Origin: an uncultured Rhodospirillaceae bacterium
Lineage (GTDB): Bacteria > Pseudomonadota > Alphaproteobacteria > Rhodospirillales > UBA2165
Reading direction: 5' to 3'
Assembly (NCBI GenBank): GCA_913020445.1
Contig: CAJWAR010000030.1
Location: 1 to 49,539, forward strand
DNA length: 49,539 nucleotides
A program made the position numbers and the translations under genes. Of this stretch, positions 17,731 through 26,314 are shown piece by piece; within the stretch, counting starts at the first letter, position 1, and every line of letters begins with the position of its first letter. The notes under the pieces are model-generated. The model saw only the letters and a list, made by a program, of their open reading frames with translations. It made no database searches and had not been told where the DNA came from.

Positions 17731-19614
17731 ATGCATTTATTTCACGCTCTTTTTTCTTATCGGGGGCGCATGGACAGACGTGCGCTGTGGCTTAAAACTA
17801 TATTTCCGTCTGCGCTATTAATTTTTCTGATTAATTTGTTGCCCGCCGCCATGAGTTTTCGCTCTGTTGCTGCTTTTGCCGGCTATGGCTTGGTCTTTTG
17901 GATACTTACCGCCGGTTTTGCCAAGCGACTTCATGACCGTGATCACGCTGGTTCCTTTCAATTACTATTCGTGTTACCGGTCATCGGCCTTTACGCATCA
18001 TTGCAAATATTTGGTAACCACCCTTGGATCGCTGCTTGGGGTTTTGCTGCCAGCGTCATTGGAGTTTGGATATTTGCTGAAGCCGGCTTTATTCGCGGCA
18101 GTTTGGGCCATAACAGATTTGGTGAAGATCCGATGCTTTACCGGACGAGCAGAGGTCGCAATGATATAAAGTGGGACGACAATACTGATGATACCGAACC
18201 GGCCGAGGCTGAACCTGAGCGGCCGGACCCGGCACTTAATATAGCTGCTCACCAACCAGCTCCCGTCGCGCCGGGCCATTCAATTGATGCACCCGAAACG
18301 ATATTGGATGACTGGCTGACCGGTGATGAACCTGAAATTATTAGATCGACAGCCGCTACTTTTGCCCAATTTAACGAGCAACAATCTGATCACAAAAACC
18401 GACCTGATCCATCACCGGAACATAAATTTCAGCCGCCTCGGCAAGCGCTGCCGAAATTTGATCTTGACCAACCACCTAAACCATCGCCACCGCCACCGTC
18501 ACCATCGATGTCACCCTCATTGTCTGATCCTGATTTCGACGCATCTCCTCATGATCCCGGCAAAATTAAGAGGAAAGTTGATTTCGCTGATACAGCGGCG
18601 GTTGCGACCAAGCCGGTCATCGACCGGAACCGACCTAGCCAATCGGAGAATTACCCGGAAACGGATCGCTTTTTGGTTAAGCTGAGGGAACATGCTACGG
18701 ATCGACCTGCCCATCTGCATTATCTTCAAACAGTTGCGCAGCAAGGCGACAATTGGGCTAAAATGGAAGTGGCGGCAACCTGGCTCTCATCTGAAGACGT
18801 TACTCAAACTCAATCTGATCAGGCCATAAACTATTTGCGCGAATTGGCAGATGCGCGGCAAAGTTACCTCGGCGTTGAAAACGAAGCCGGTTACTTCTTA
18901 GGCGAAATTTATCGGATCGGTCTGCGCTATGTGAAGCCGAACGAAGATTTAAGTCAAAAGTACTATATCCGTGCCGTCGCTCTCGGTCACAAAGATGCGA
19001 CCAGCGCCTTGGCATCGCTGATTTCTAATTCAAACTTTGACGACATCAATTCAATAGCTCACCGGTTACTCGAAACCGCGGCCTCGGATAATGAAACCGC
19101 GTCGGCGTTGGTGCAATTAATTGATACTGATTGGAGCATTACTTTTTTTGAAAGCGTGCCGATATTTCTGCGGTCGATGGTGGATCAAGGAAACGTTATA
19201 GCGGCCAAACATTTGGGTCGTCTTATGCTAGAGCAGGGTGAGGTGGAACAAGGCGCCCATATTTTGGCCCGGGCTGACAAAATTGATACGCCCACCATTG
19301 ATAAGATTATGTCGATTGTAAACGACGGTAGTGCCGAGGACGAAGTGGTGAACAACCTAATTTCGCTCATCCAGAAACAAGCAGATCACGGGAATTCCTA
19401 TGCGCATTATCAAATGGCCCTGGCTTATAATCATGGCCTTGGCGTGCCGCAAGATGATCTCATGGCCTACGTTCATATCAACGTTACCGCCGCTCAAGTT
19501 TATGGCCGAGAACGGGATGAACTTGTTGATTTACGCGATAGAATTAAGGAAACTTTGAGCAGTGCAGATATTTCAAGAGCCAACGAAATCCTGCGTCACA
19601 AGTATCAAATCTAG
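17731..19614 (+). CDS. DUF805-Sel1 repeat fusion protein
   Basis: A 627-residue protein in three parts. Residues 1 to about 140 match the DUF805 membrane domain: the start FSYRGRMDRRALWL, several helices and the AGFAKRLHDRDHAG motif. Residues 140-310 form a hydrophilic, proline- and aspartate-rich linker with a poly-Pro/Ser/His stretch around 245-275. From about residue 320 to the end are helical pairs of the Sel1/TPR type, clearest at about 384-430 and 552-590 (HYQMALAYNHGLGVPQDD). The order suggests an inner-membrane anchor holding a cytoplasmic repeat scaffold for protein contacts. It is divergent from the repeat-protein gene. Its function is unknown. Confidence 0.75.
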   Translation: MHLFHALFSYRGRMDRRALWLKTIFPSALLIFLINLLPAAMSFRSVAAFAGYGLVFWILTAGFAKRLHDRDHAGSFQLLFVLPVIGLYASLQIFGNHPWIAAWGFAASVIGVWIFAEAGFIRGSLGHNRFGEDPMLYRTSRGRNDIKWDDNTDDTEPAEAEPERPDPALNIAAHQPAPVAPGHSIDAPETILDDWLTGDEPEIIRSTAATFAQFNEQQSDHKNRPDPSPEHKFQPPRQALPKFDLDQPPKPSPPPPSPSMSPSLSDPDFDASPHDPGKIKRKVDFADTAAVATKPVIDRNRPSQSENYPETDRFLVKLREHATDRPAHLHYLQTVAQQGDNWAKMEVAATWLSSEDVTQTQSDQAINYLRELADARQSYLGVENEAGYFLGEIYRIGLRYVKPNEDLSQKYYIRAVALGHKDATSALASLISNSNFDDINSIAHRLLETAASDNETASALVQLIDTDWSITFFESVPIFLRSMVDQGNVIAAKHLGRLMLEQGEVEQGAHILARADKIDTPTIDKIMSIVNDGSAEDEVVNNLISLIQKQADHGNSYAHYQMALAYNHGLGVPQDDLMAYVHINVTAAQVYGRERDELVDLRDRIKETLSSADISRANEILRHKYQI

Positions 19615-19779
19615 TTTCTTGTATTGAAATATACTCTCTCCGCCAATCGCGATAAATCGCTTGAACCTGTTATTGGCGACATCTGAAAAATATTGAAATA
19701 TTTAAATAATTGAAAAGGTCCGACGCAGTGGCCAAATGTATAATTAGTTTACGAAAAAACTATTTTTACGGAGCGGCAG

Positions 19780-19983
19780 ATGGGTGATTTGAGGCATGGG
19801 ATACGTTTTAAAACTCCACGTAGAGCCAACGTTTTTGAGCATTGGTTGAGCGAAAATTGTACCGGCAATGTAGAATTGGTAGTGGAAGATTTTTCGATTG
19901 AAGGCGTGGAAAAAAAACTAGCGGTTTTTTTCGAAAAGCAATTGGATATGCAAGCTTTCAAGAAAGCCTATAGCACAATTTAG
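19780..19983 (+). CDS. Small unknown protein
   Basis: A 67-residue soluble protein, with no family recognised. It has a basic start (RHGIRFKTPRRANVF) and an acidic, hydrophobic middle (VELVVEDFSIEGVEKKLAVFF). A moderate ribosome site (ACGGAG) lies 6 bases before the ATG. It is followed 66 bases later by another small gene on the same strand. The codon use and the ribosome site make it plausible, but it could be spurious. Confidence 0.45.
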   Translation: MGDLRHGIRFKTPRRANVFEHWLSENCTGNVELVVEDFSIEGVEKKLAVFFEKQLDMQAFKKAYSTI

Positions 19984-20049
19984 CGATGGATATTTTTGGT
20001 GACTGGAATGGTAATCCTTATGCAACGTGCACCTCGCGGGGGATAACCT

Positions 20050-20361
20050 ATGAATATTTCGCCTAATCCAGCTACCGAAGCAATTCCGAGTGAGTTTCTT
20101 ATCAAAGTTACCAGTGACAATATTGAAAGAAAATTGGTTTCCCTAACCTCTTCGATTGCGGTTATCGGTGGGCTGAATAATAAAATTGAAATTGGTGAAA
20201 TGGTTAAATTTATTTTTTATGTCACACTTTTGGAAAAAAATGTTCCCGTGTATGTCAATGGAAACGCCGTTAAACGGAACGGTGATGAAGTTACGTTTGA
20301 GTACGATGCGCCAGTAAAGTCGTGGCCTAAAATTTTAGAAGCATTGTCCGTCACCGGATAA
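20050..20361 (+). CDS. Small PilZ-like protein
   Basis: A 103-residue protein made mainly of beta strands. The pattern KLVSLTSSIAVIGGLNNKIEIGEMVKF, then a strand, VPVYVNGNAVKRNGDEVTFEY and a C-terminal helix resembles a PilZ-type barrel, as in c-di-GMP effectors. The defining RxxxR motif is only partly present (IERKL), so c-di-GMP binding is uncertain. The ribosome site GGGGGAT lies a few bases before the ATG. It is close to the exopolysaccharide locus, a process often controlled by c-di-GMP. It is convergent with the ubiD-like gene. Confidence 0.5.
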   Translation: MNISPNPATEAIPSEFLIKVTSDNIERKLVSLTSSIAVIGGLNNKIEIGEMVKFIFYVTLLEKNVPVYVNGNAVKRNGDEVTFEYDAPVKSWPKILEALSVTG

Positions 20362-20386
20362 AATCCTCGATTGCCAAAGGAGATGT

Positions 20387-20423
20387 TGCGGGTTGACCCA
20401 GTCGTTCTTGGGTGGCCCCCGCA
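20387..20423. terminator. Possible bidirectional terminator
   Basis: A two-part stem between convergent genes: outer arms TGCGGG (20387-20392) and CCCGCA (20418-20423), inner arms ACCCA (20396-20400) and TGGGT (20409-20413). It is followed by AAAA on the plus strand, but no long T run is present on either side. Confidence 0.4.
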
Positions 20424-20439
20424 AAATCCTTTACGAACT

Positions 20440-22356
20440 TTAACTTTTTCGCCAGCTAAGCTTGTCGCCCCATTTATCCAGGGTCTTGGCGACAATCTCA
20501 GGATCGTCGACGAGGCGCGGCGGTTCTTCACCCCAAAACTCATACTCTTCCGTGCAGAGCGTGGCGTCGATACCCATTTGGGTTTGCCAGCCTTTTTCGC
20601 GTAATGATACCGCCGGATCGAGCCATTGGCCGGCGCGGCGGGGGCTTATGGTGACGTCGCGATCGGCGCGGACGTGGGTGGACAGCGCCCAGTGTACATC
20701 GGTGTAATCCCAAATATCGACATTCTTATCGACAACAATGACGTGTTTGTAGCGAGCATAGGTGGCGCCCCAAACCGCGTCCATGACTTGCTGCGGATGT
20801 CCTGGGAATAATTTATCGATCTTGACGATGGCCTCAAAGCTGACGTTGCAGCGCATGTCGAGGACGCCAGGCACCAGACTTTTAACTGTCTTAAAAGCCT
20901 CGGCTTGAGAAGATTTGCCGTTTACCAGCGTGCTTTCTGAAGGTTCCCATTGTTCGCGGGCGCCGAGGAAGATCGGCTTCTTGCGGTGGGTGATCCGCCG
21001 GACTTCAAATACTGGATTGGAGCGGGCCTCGCCATAAAATCCGGTATACTCGCCAAAGCCGCCTTCGATTTCCCGGTGATGGGGTTTGATGACGCCCTCG
21101 AAAACAAACTCACTGGTCGCCGGTACCGGGATGCCATCGGCGCCGCTGGCCACCATGTCGATGGCTTCGCCGCGCAGCGCACCGCCGATATGAAATTCAT
21201 CAATGCCGGGCGGCGTACGGGTCGCACCCATAATGAAGACAACCGGATCATATCCGGTAACCACTGCCATTGGCATTTCTTCATCCACACTTTCATATTC
21301 CATATAGTGCTGGCGGCCATGGGTGTATTCCGGCGCGCCCCAGCCGAGGGTATTTTTGGATAATGTATGCATCCGGTAGATGCCGGCGTTAAGGACGCCG
21401 TCATTGCGGCCTCGCGTGATGGAGATTCCCAAAGTGCCGGGAAATTCGCCGGCGTCATATTGATGCCATACCGTGTTGCAGATTTTGTGCAGGTCAATGT
21501 CGTCGCCTTCAATGACTTCTTCTTGGCAGGGTCCGCTGTCGACCATGCGTGGTGGTATGTAAGTTTCCGTTCGCTTCAGCCATTCCTCGTTGTAATCGCT
21601 CCATTTATCGATACCGAGGGAAAACAGATAGCGTTCATCTTCACCTAAGAGATTGGTCGCCATAGGGTAATCAGCCCCCTTAATATTCTCGAACAAAAGC
21701 GCTGGTGCGCGGTCTTGGAGAGCGATTCTTGTGAGGCCGTTAATCTCCCAAGTCGGATCAACCTCTTCACTGATGCGGATCAATTGACCGCGTTCTTCGA
21801 GGGCATCCATAAACTCCCTCATATCGTACCAATTTGCTTTACCCATTGTTTTGCTTCCTCCTGTTTGAACCGTTGGGGCGAGGATCGCCTTCGATTCAAT
21901 TGCGTTGACGTTGCTGGTTTCGATGCGTTGGCGAAAATTTTCGGCGAACTCTTCGCCGAGACTCTTAGCCTTCTTTTTCATCACGCCGAGTCCAAATTTA
22001 CCGAGCCGGCCGGTGATCGAAACCTCCGAACTATAATAAACTTCCGTGCCATCACTTGACGGCGATAATCTCAATATATTGTCGGCGGTAACTTTGCTGG
22101 CTTTCGAGCCTTCTTCACCGCGTGTCACCGACAAAACTTCCGATGGTGGTGTTTCCTTGGTTACTTCCACTTCAAAATTAAACGCTGCCTTGATCGGGCC
22201 GACGGCAACTTTGACTTTGGCTTTGTACTTATCAGGGCCAACGACCTCGATGTCGCTTAAGCCCGGCACGCAAGGACCAACTTCTTCCGGATCGGTGATA
22301 AATCGCCACACAGTTTCAGGCGATTCCGGTACGTTAAATGTCTCTTCGATTTTCAT
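20440..22356 (-). CDS. ubiD: CoxG-like domain fused to UbiD-family decarboxylase
   Basis: A 638-residue reading frame with two parts. Residues 1 to about 160 form a CoxG/SRPBCC domain (start MKIEETFNVPESPETVWRF, then PGLSDIEVVG and GKFGLGVMKKKAKSLGEEFA). Residues 171-638 form a complete UbiD-type enzyme, which uses prenylated FMN to add or remove an aromatic or alpha,beta-unsaturated carboxyl group. Visible UbiD motifs include GEFPGTLGISITRG-like and PGIDEFHIGGALRG segments, and EIEGGFGEYTGFYG with its conserved glutamates. An AGGAGG site lies ten bases before the in-frame ATG at 21846, so a separate 468-residue UbiD may also be made. No ubiX, needed for the cofactor, lies in the window. It is divergent from the molybdenum hydroxylase genes. 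Confidence 0.88.
   Translation of the reverse strand: MKIEETFNVPESPETVWRFITDPEEVGPCVPGLSDIEVVGPDKYKAKVKVAVGPIKAAFNFEVEVTKETPPSEVLSVTRGEEGSKASKVTADNILRLSPSSDGTEVYYSSEVSITGRLGKFGLGVMKKKAKSLGEEFAENFRQRIETSNVNAIESKAILAPTVQTGGSKTMGKANWYDMREFMDALEERGQLIRISEEVDPTWEINGLTRIALQDRAPALLFENIKGADYPMATNLLGEDERYLFSLGIDKWSDYNEEWLKRTETYIPPRMVDSGPCQEEVIEGDDIDLHKICNTVWHQYDAGEFPGTLGISITRGRNDGVLNAGIYRMHTLSKNTLGWGAPEYTHGRQHYMEYESVDEEMPMAVVTGYDPVVFIMGATRTPPGIDEFHIGGALRGEAIDMVASGADGIPVPATSEFVFEGVIKPHHREIEGGFGEYTGFYGEARSNPVFEVRRITHRKKPIFLGAREQWEPSESTLVNGKSSQAEAFKTVKSLVPGVLDMRCNVSFEAIVKIDKLFPGHPQQVMDAVWGATYARYKHVIVVDKNVDIWDYTDVHWALSTHVRADRDVTISPRRAGQWLDPAVSLREKGWQTQMGIDATLCTEEYEFWGEEPPRLVDDPEIVAKTLDKWGDKLSWRKS
21857..21862 (-). 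promoter_or_regulatory. Internal ribosome-binding site before the UbiD domain
   Basis: AGGAGG on the minus strand, ten bases before the in-frame ATG at 21846-21844 (protein MGKANWYDMREF). It lies inside the open frame that joins the CoxG-like domain to UbiD, with no stop codon between them. It marks the probable start of a once separate, or still separately translated, UbiD. Confidence 0.7.
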
Positions 22357-22391
22357 TTTAACCTATGTGATACCTAAAACTTTTTAGTGGT

Positions 22392-22404
22392 TCAGAATTT
22401 CTGA
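22392..22404. repeat. 13-bp palindrome near the ubiD start
   Basis: TCAGAA-T-TTCTGA, a perfect palindrome, lies 36 bases upstream of the ubiD-like start codon in the divergent control region. It is a possible operator half-way between the gene starts and the main dyads at 22439-22480. Confidence 0.4.
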
Positions 22405-22438
22405 CATTTGCATAACCATAATTTTGGCGTGGTTAACG

Positions 22439-22480
22439 TTGACAGAGTACGAAAATTCTGTCAATAAAGAATGACGTTCT
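22439..22480 (+). promoter_or_regulatory. Promoter and dyads of the molybdenum hydroxylase operon
   Basis: A consensus -35 box TTGACA (22439-22444) is followed after 18 bases by AATAAA (22463-22468). The -35 box lies in a perfect inverted repeat with arms TTGACAGA (22439-22446) and TCTGTCAA (22457-22464). Next to the -10 is the dyad AGAATGACGTTCT (22468-22480), of a type that recurs before two other operons in this window. The layout suggests repression. Confidence 0.5.
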
Positions 22481-22560
22481 TTTATGAAAAAATACGGTTT
22501 TGATCAATATATGAAACCGATAATAATAACTAAAACCGGAAATAACCGGATCGATATATG

Positions 22561-22580
22561 GCAGGATACGGCAGGATATG
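22561..22580. repeat. Tandem 10-bp repeat in the 5' leader
   Basis: GCAGGATACG followed directly by GCAGGATATG. The 10-bp period equals one helical turn. It lies 46 bases before the start of the FAD subunit gene. The function is unknown, and it may be chance. Confidence 0.3.
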
Positions 22581-22625
22581 ATTGGGCGCTTCAATCGACT
22601 GTCAATGCGGTAGGGAGGCAAACAC

Positions 22626-23492
22626 ATGACCGAAGCGCGGTATTTTGAACCCGAAACTGTTGATGAGGTGGTAGCTCTACTGGCCGCTGATGAAGACGCT
22701 AAATGTGTTGCCGGTGGTGCCAGTCTCGTGGCGATGATGAATGCGCGCCTGGTCGAACCGTCGCAGCTGATCAGTTTACGCCATGTCGAAGAACTGCAAA
22801 AAATTGAATTGAACGAAGATGGCTGGCTGCAAATCGGCGCCTTGGTTCGCCATTGCGATGTCGTTATTGCCGCCGAGCTTACGGAAGGTAATCAAGTTTT
22901 AAGCCAAGCTGCCGGGCTGATTGCCAATCCGGTTATCCGCGATATGGGAACGATTGGCGGCTCGGTTGGACATTTTGATCCGGCTGCGGATTATCCGGTT
23001 GCTTTGGCAGCACTTGGTGCTGAAATCGAGATTGCCGGTGCAAATGGCCGCCGCTCGGTACCGGCAGGTGAATTCTTTATCGATTGGTATGAGACAGCGC
23101 TGGCGCCAAGTGATCTGATAACCAGTATTCGCGTGCCGCCGGCGCCGGTCGGCAGTGCTGGAATATATGAAAAATTGGCCAAGGTGCAGGGCGATATGGG
23201 CATTGCCATGGTCGCCGTAGTGATGGCAATGGCGGGTGATGCGATCAATTATCTGGCGGTAAGCGTCGGCGGCTGTGGACCGACGCCGATCCGCCTGCCC
23301 GACGCGGAGCAAGCATTGATCGGCGGCAGTGTTGACGACGCGGCACTTCAAGATTTTAGCAACAAACTAGTGGCGGCGAGCGATCCGGTTGATGATGTTC
23401 GCGCTTCGGCGGCTTACCGCAAGGTATTAATCCCGCGCTTTGTCGCGCAAGCAATTGACAAAGCAAAAGCAAAATTGGGAGAAGCATCTTGA
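22626..23492 (+). CDS. Molybdenum hydroxylase, FAD-binding middle subunit
   Basis: A 288-residue FAD subunit of a xanthine-dehydrogenase-family enzyme (CoxM/CutM-like). It passes electrons from the iron-sulfur subunit to an acceptor. The FAD-binding signature CVAGGASLVAMMNARL is near residues 31-46. The second motif, IRDMGTIGGSVGHFDPAADYP, is near 105-125. A C-terminal CO_deh_flav domain begins around 180. A good ribosome site (AGGGAGG) precedes the ATG. The next gene starts inside its stop codon, so the three subunits are co-translated. Confidence 0.9.
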   Translation: MTEARYFEPETVDEVVALLAADEDAKCVAGGASLVAMMNARLVEPSQLISLRHVEELQKIELNEDGWLQIGALVRHCDVVIAAELTEGNQVLSQAAGLIANPVIRDMGTIGGSVGHFDPAADYPVALAALGAEIEIAGANGRRSVPAGEFFIDWYETALAPSDLITSIRVPPAPVGSAGIYEKLAKVQGDMGIAMVAVVMAMAGDAINYLAVSVGGCGPTPIRLPDAEQALIGGSVDDAALQDFSNKLVAASDPVDDVRASAAYRKVLIPRFVAQAIDKAKAKLGEAS

Positions 23493-23956
23493 GTTCAAGC
23501 GAAACCATTGCCTTAAAGCTCAACGGTGAAGTTCGTGAGGCCGCGGCCGGCCCAACCACCACATTGCTTGAAGTTATCCGCGATCAATTAGGTCTGACCG
23601 GTGCCAAAAAGGGTTGTAACCAAGGCGTTTGCGGCGCCTGCACGGTGCTGATTGACGACAAGTTAGCGCGCGCCTGCCTGTCGCTGGCGGTCAATAGTGT
23701 GGGTCAGGATATAACTACCATAGAAGGTTTAACCGAGAACGGCGAGCCTTCGCCGCTGCAACAATCATTTGTCGATAATGGCGCCGTCCAGTGTGGCTTC
23801 TGCACCTCCGGCATGATTGTCTCCTCCCACGCCCTGTTGCAAGCCAATCCACAGCCGAGCATCGACGACGTCCGCGATGGCTTATCGGGCAATGTATGCC
23901 GTTGTTCCGGTTACCGGAAAATCATCGACGCCGTCCGCGGCGTGGCGGGAGATTGA
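23489..23956 (+). CDS. Molybdenum hydroxylase, 2Fe-2S small subunit
   Basis: A 155-residue iron-sulfur subunit (CoxS-like). A plant-type ferredoxin domain carries CNQGVCGAC with a further C downstream. A four-helix domain has CGFCTSG and CRCSGY, which bind the second 2Fe-2S cluster. It starts with a TTG that overlaps the TGA of the FAD subunit gene (TTGA), with GGGAG upstream. All eight cluster-binding cysteines appear to be present. Confidence 0.92.
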   Translation: MSSSETIALKLNGEVREAAAGPTTTLLEVIRDQLGLTGAKKGCNQGVCGACTVLIDDKLARACLSLAVNSVGQDITTIEGLTENGEPSPLQQSFVDNGAVQCGFCTSGMIVSSHALLQANPQPSIDDVRDGLSGNVCRCSGYRKIIDAVRGVAGD

Positions 23957-23959
23957 GCC

Positions 23960-26275
23960 ATGGCGTCAGAAAAAACGACCAACGAAATGTATCAAGTCGG
24001 CAAATCCATTCCCAAGGTTGATGCCCGGGAAAAAGTGCTGGGCCGGGCGCAATATATTGCCGATCTCACCCGGCCGAACATGCTGTTTGGGGCGATGCTG
24101 CAAAGCCCCTATGCCCATGCAAAGATAATTTCCTATGATACTGCGGCAGCTGAAGAAGTTCCGGGCGTCAAATTCGTGCTCACCGGTGATGATTTTGGCG
24201 ACCATAAAATGGGGCCGTTCATTAAAGACGAGGGTGCCATCGCCAAAGGTAAAGTCCGTTATATGGGCGAGCCGGTCGCCTGCGTCGCTGCCGAGGATGA
24301 GGCAACCGCCCGCGCTGCCGCACTATTGATCGATGTCGAATATGAAGAGCTGCCGGCGGTACTGTCACCGGAAGCAGCACTTGAGCCGGGCGCGGCCGTG
24401 TTGCACGAAGACCTCGCAGATTATTTCAAGGTGTTTGAAGCCATCGCTGAAGACAATTTAATGTCCTATACGGAAATCTCCGAAGGCGATGTTGATACGG
24501 CTTGGGACGAGTGCGATCTGATTGTCGAAAATACCTACGAGACCCAGGCGCAAAATCATCTGTCGCTGGAGCCTTGCGGCGCCCTGGCCGAAGTTGAGCC
24601 GGACGGTCTCATCAATCTGTGGTCGGCCAATCAGTCGGTGTTCCGGGTGCAGGCTAATGTCTGCGAGGCCTTAGGCCTGCCAATGTCGCGGGTGCGCTCG
24701 ATGACGCCCAAAGTCGGCGCCGGGTTTGGCAATAAAATGGAAGCTCATATCCAGCCACTTTGTGTTGCGCTGGCGTTGGCGACCAAGCGGCCGGTCAAGA
24801 TGATCCTGTCGCGGGAAGAGGATTTCGAAACCGTTCGCGCCCGCCATCCTTTTAAGATCCGCTATAAAACCGGGGTCAAAAATGACGGCACCTTTGTCGC
24901 CCGCGAGGTTGAATTATTATTGGATGGTGGGGCGTTTGCTGATGACAGCCCCGGCGTGCTCGGCAACGCTGCCCTGATGTCGATGGGGCCGTATCATTTC
25001 CCGAACGCCAAGGCCTTCGGCAAAGTCGCCTATACCAACCATTTGCGGTTTGCCGCGTTCCGCGGCTTCGGCAATCCCCAGGTGACGTTTGCCGGTGAAG
25101 CCCAAATTGATGAAATCGCCGACAAACTTGGCATCGACCCCATCGATTTACGCCTTAAAAACATGTTGGGCAAAGGCGAAAAATGGTTCGGCGGGCAAAA
25201 AGTCGACTCTAACGGATTGCAGGAATGCCTGGAAAAGGTTAGGGCGAGCTCGGACTGGGATAACCGGCGCAAAAATTCCGGTGAGAATGGTGTCGGCGTT
25301 TCGGCGGCGGGGCATATCAGCGGCTTGCTCGCTACCGGCGCGATTGTCCGCATGCTTGAAGACGGTACCTTTGTGCTCAATACCGGCGCCACCGATATTG
25401 GTCAGGGCTCCGACACCGTGTTGACGCAGATTTGCGCCGAATCTCTACAAATTCCGATTGAAAATATTCGCACTGCCGCCCCGGATACGGATGGCTCACC
25501 TTATAATTGGGGCACCACGGCAAGCCGGGTGACCTATACGACAGGCCGTGCTGTGGTCGGTGCCGCCGAAGATGCGGTGCGTCAGATTAAGGATTATGCA
25601 GCGATACTGCTGGAAAGCCCCGCCGATGATCTGGAACTTCGCGAAGGCGGTATGGTCGGCATTAAAGGCGCCAATAAAGAGGTCTCCTTTTTTGAGATTG
25701 CCGCGATGACCCATTGGGGCGTCGGCGGGCCGATTGTCGGTTCACATACACTGGTGTTTGATCAGCCGACCATTGATCCCAAAATTGCGGTGGCGAAAGG
25801 CATGCCGTTTACCAATATCGGTGTGTTCACCTTTGCGGCGATGGTTTCTGAAGTGGCGATTGACAAAGTCACCGGCAAGGCTTCAGCGGAGGGAGCCTGG
25901 TATGCCGTCGATGTCGGCCAGGCGATCAATCCGGGACTGGTCGAAGGCCAGGTCGATGGCGGCTATGCGCAAGGCCTCGGCTACGCCTTGTTCGAGGAAA
26001 TGGTGTGGGATGATGGCCGCCTCGCCAATCCGACGTTGATGGATTACAAGGCCCCCGGCACGGCGGAAGTCCCTTACGAGATTGATACGACGATTGTCGA
26101 GCATCCGGAACCGGATGGACCGTTTGGCGCTAAAGGCGTCGGTGAAATCACTTTGGTGACGGTGCCGGCTTCAATCGCTAATGCGATCACCCATGCGAGT
26201 GGCGTACGGCTGCGCAAGCTGCCATTATCGCCGGAACGGGTACTCAACGGCTTAATTGAAAACGAAAATACTTAA
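23960..26275 (+). CDS. Molybdenum hydroxylase, molybdopterin-binding large subunit
   Basis: A 771-residue catalytic subunit of the xanthine dehydrogenase/aldehyde oxidase family. It would hydroxylate an N-heterocycle, an aldehyde or a CoA-bound aromatic using water. Motifs seen are GAGFGNKMEAH near residue 254, the substrate-loop FRGFGNPQ near 367-374 and AKGVGE near 723-728, whose glutamate is the catalytic base. The AYxCSFR loop that defines copper-containing CO dehydrogenase is absent, so it should not be called CO dehydrogenase. It begins 3 bases after the small-subunit stop. No maturation genes (coxDEF, xdhC) lie nearby. Confidence 0.9.
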   Translation: MASEKTTNEMYQVGKSIPKVDAREKVLGRAQYIADLTRPNMLFGAMLQSPYAHAKIISYDTAAAEEVPGVKFVLTGDDFGDHKMGPFIKDEGAIAKGKVRYMGEPVACVAAEDEATARAAALLIDVEYEELPAVLSPEAALEPGAAVLHEDLADYFKVFEAIAEDNLMSYTEISEGDVDTAWDECDLIVENTYETQAQNHLSLEPCGALAEVEPDGLINLWSANQSVFRVQANVCEALGLPMSRVRSMTPKVGAGFGNKMEAHIQPLCVALALATKRPVKMILSREEDFETVRARHPFKIRYKTGVKNDGTFVAREVELLLDGGAFADDSPGVLGNAALMSMGPYHFPNAKAFGKVAYTNHLRFAAFRGFGNPQVTFAGEAQIDEIADKLGIDPIDLRLKNMLGKGEKWFGGQKVDSNGLQECLEKVRASSDWDNRRKNSGENGVGVSAAGHISGLLATGAIVRMLEDGTFVLNTGATDIGQGSDTVLTQICAESLQIPIENIRTAAPDTDGSPYNWGTTASRVTYTTGRAVVGAAEDAVRQIKDYAAILLESPADDLELREGGMVGIKGANKEVSFFEIAAMTHWGVGGPIVGSHTLVFDQPTIDPKIAVAKGMPFTNIGVFTFAAMVSEVAIDKVTGKASAEGAWYAVDVGQAINPGLVEGQVDGGYAQGLGYALFEEMVWDDGRLANPTLMDYKAPGTAEVPYEIDTTIVEHPEPDGPFGAKGVGEITLVTVPASIANAITHASGVRLRKLPLSPERVLNGLIENENT

Positions 26276-26314
26276 AAAAAATAAAACAATCTATCTAACA
26301 GGAGGAGCACTAAA

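Noticed and set aside
19641..19678. A terminator after the DUF805-Sel1 gene (arms CGCCAAT and ATTGGCG)
   Set aside because: The stem is short with a 24-base loop and no T run follows, so it is not better than chance.
22626..26275. Aerobic carbon monoxide dehydrogenase (coxMSL)
   Set aside because: The large subunit lacks the AYxCSFR loop and no coxDEF maturation genes are nearby. The genes are kept as a xanthine-dehydrogenase-family hydroxylase.
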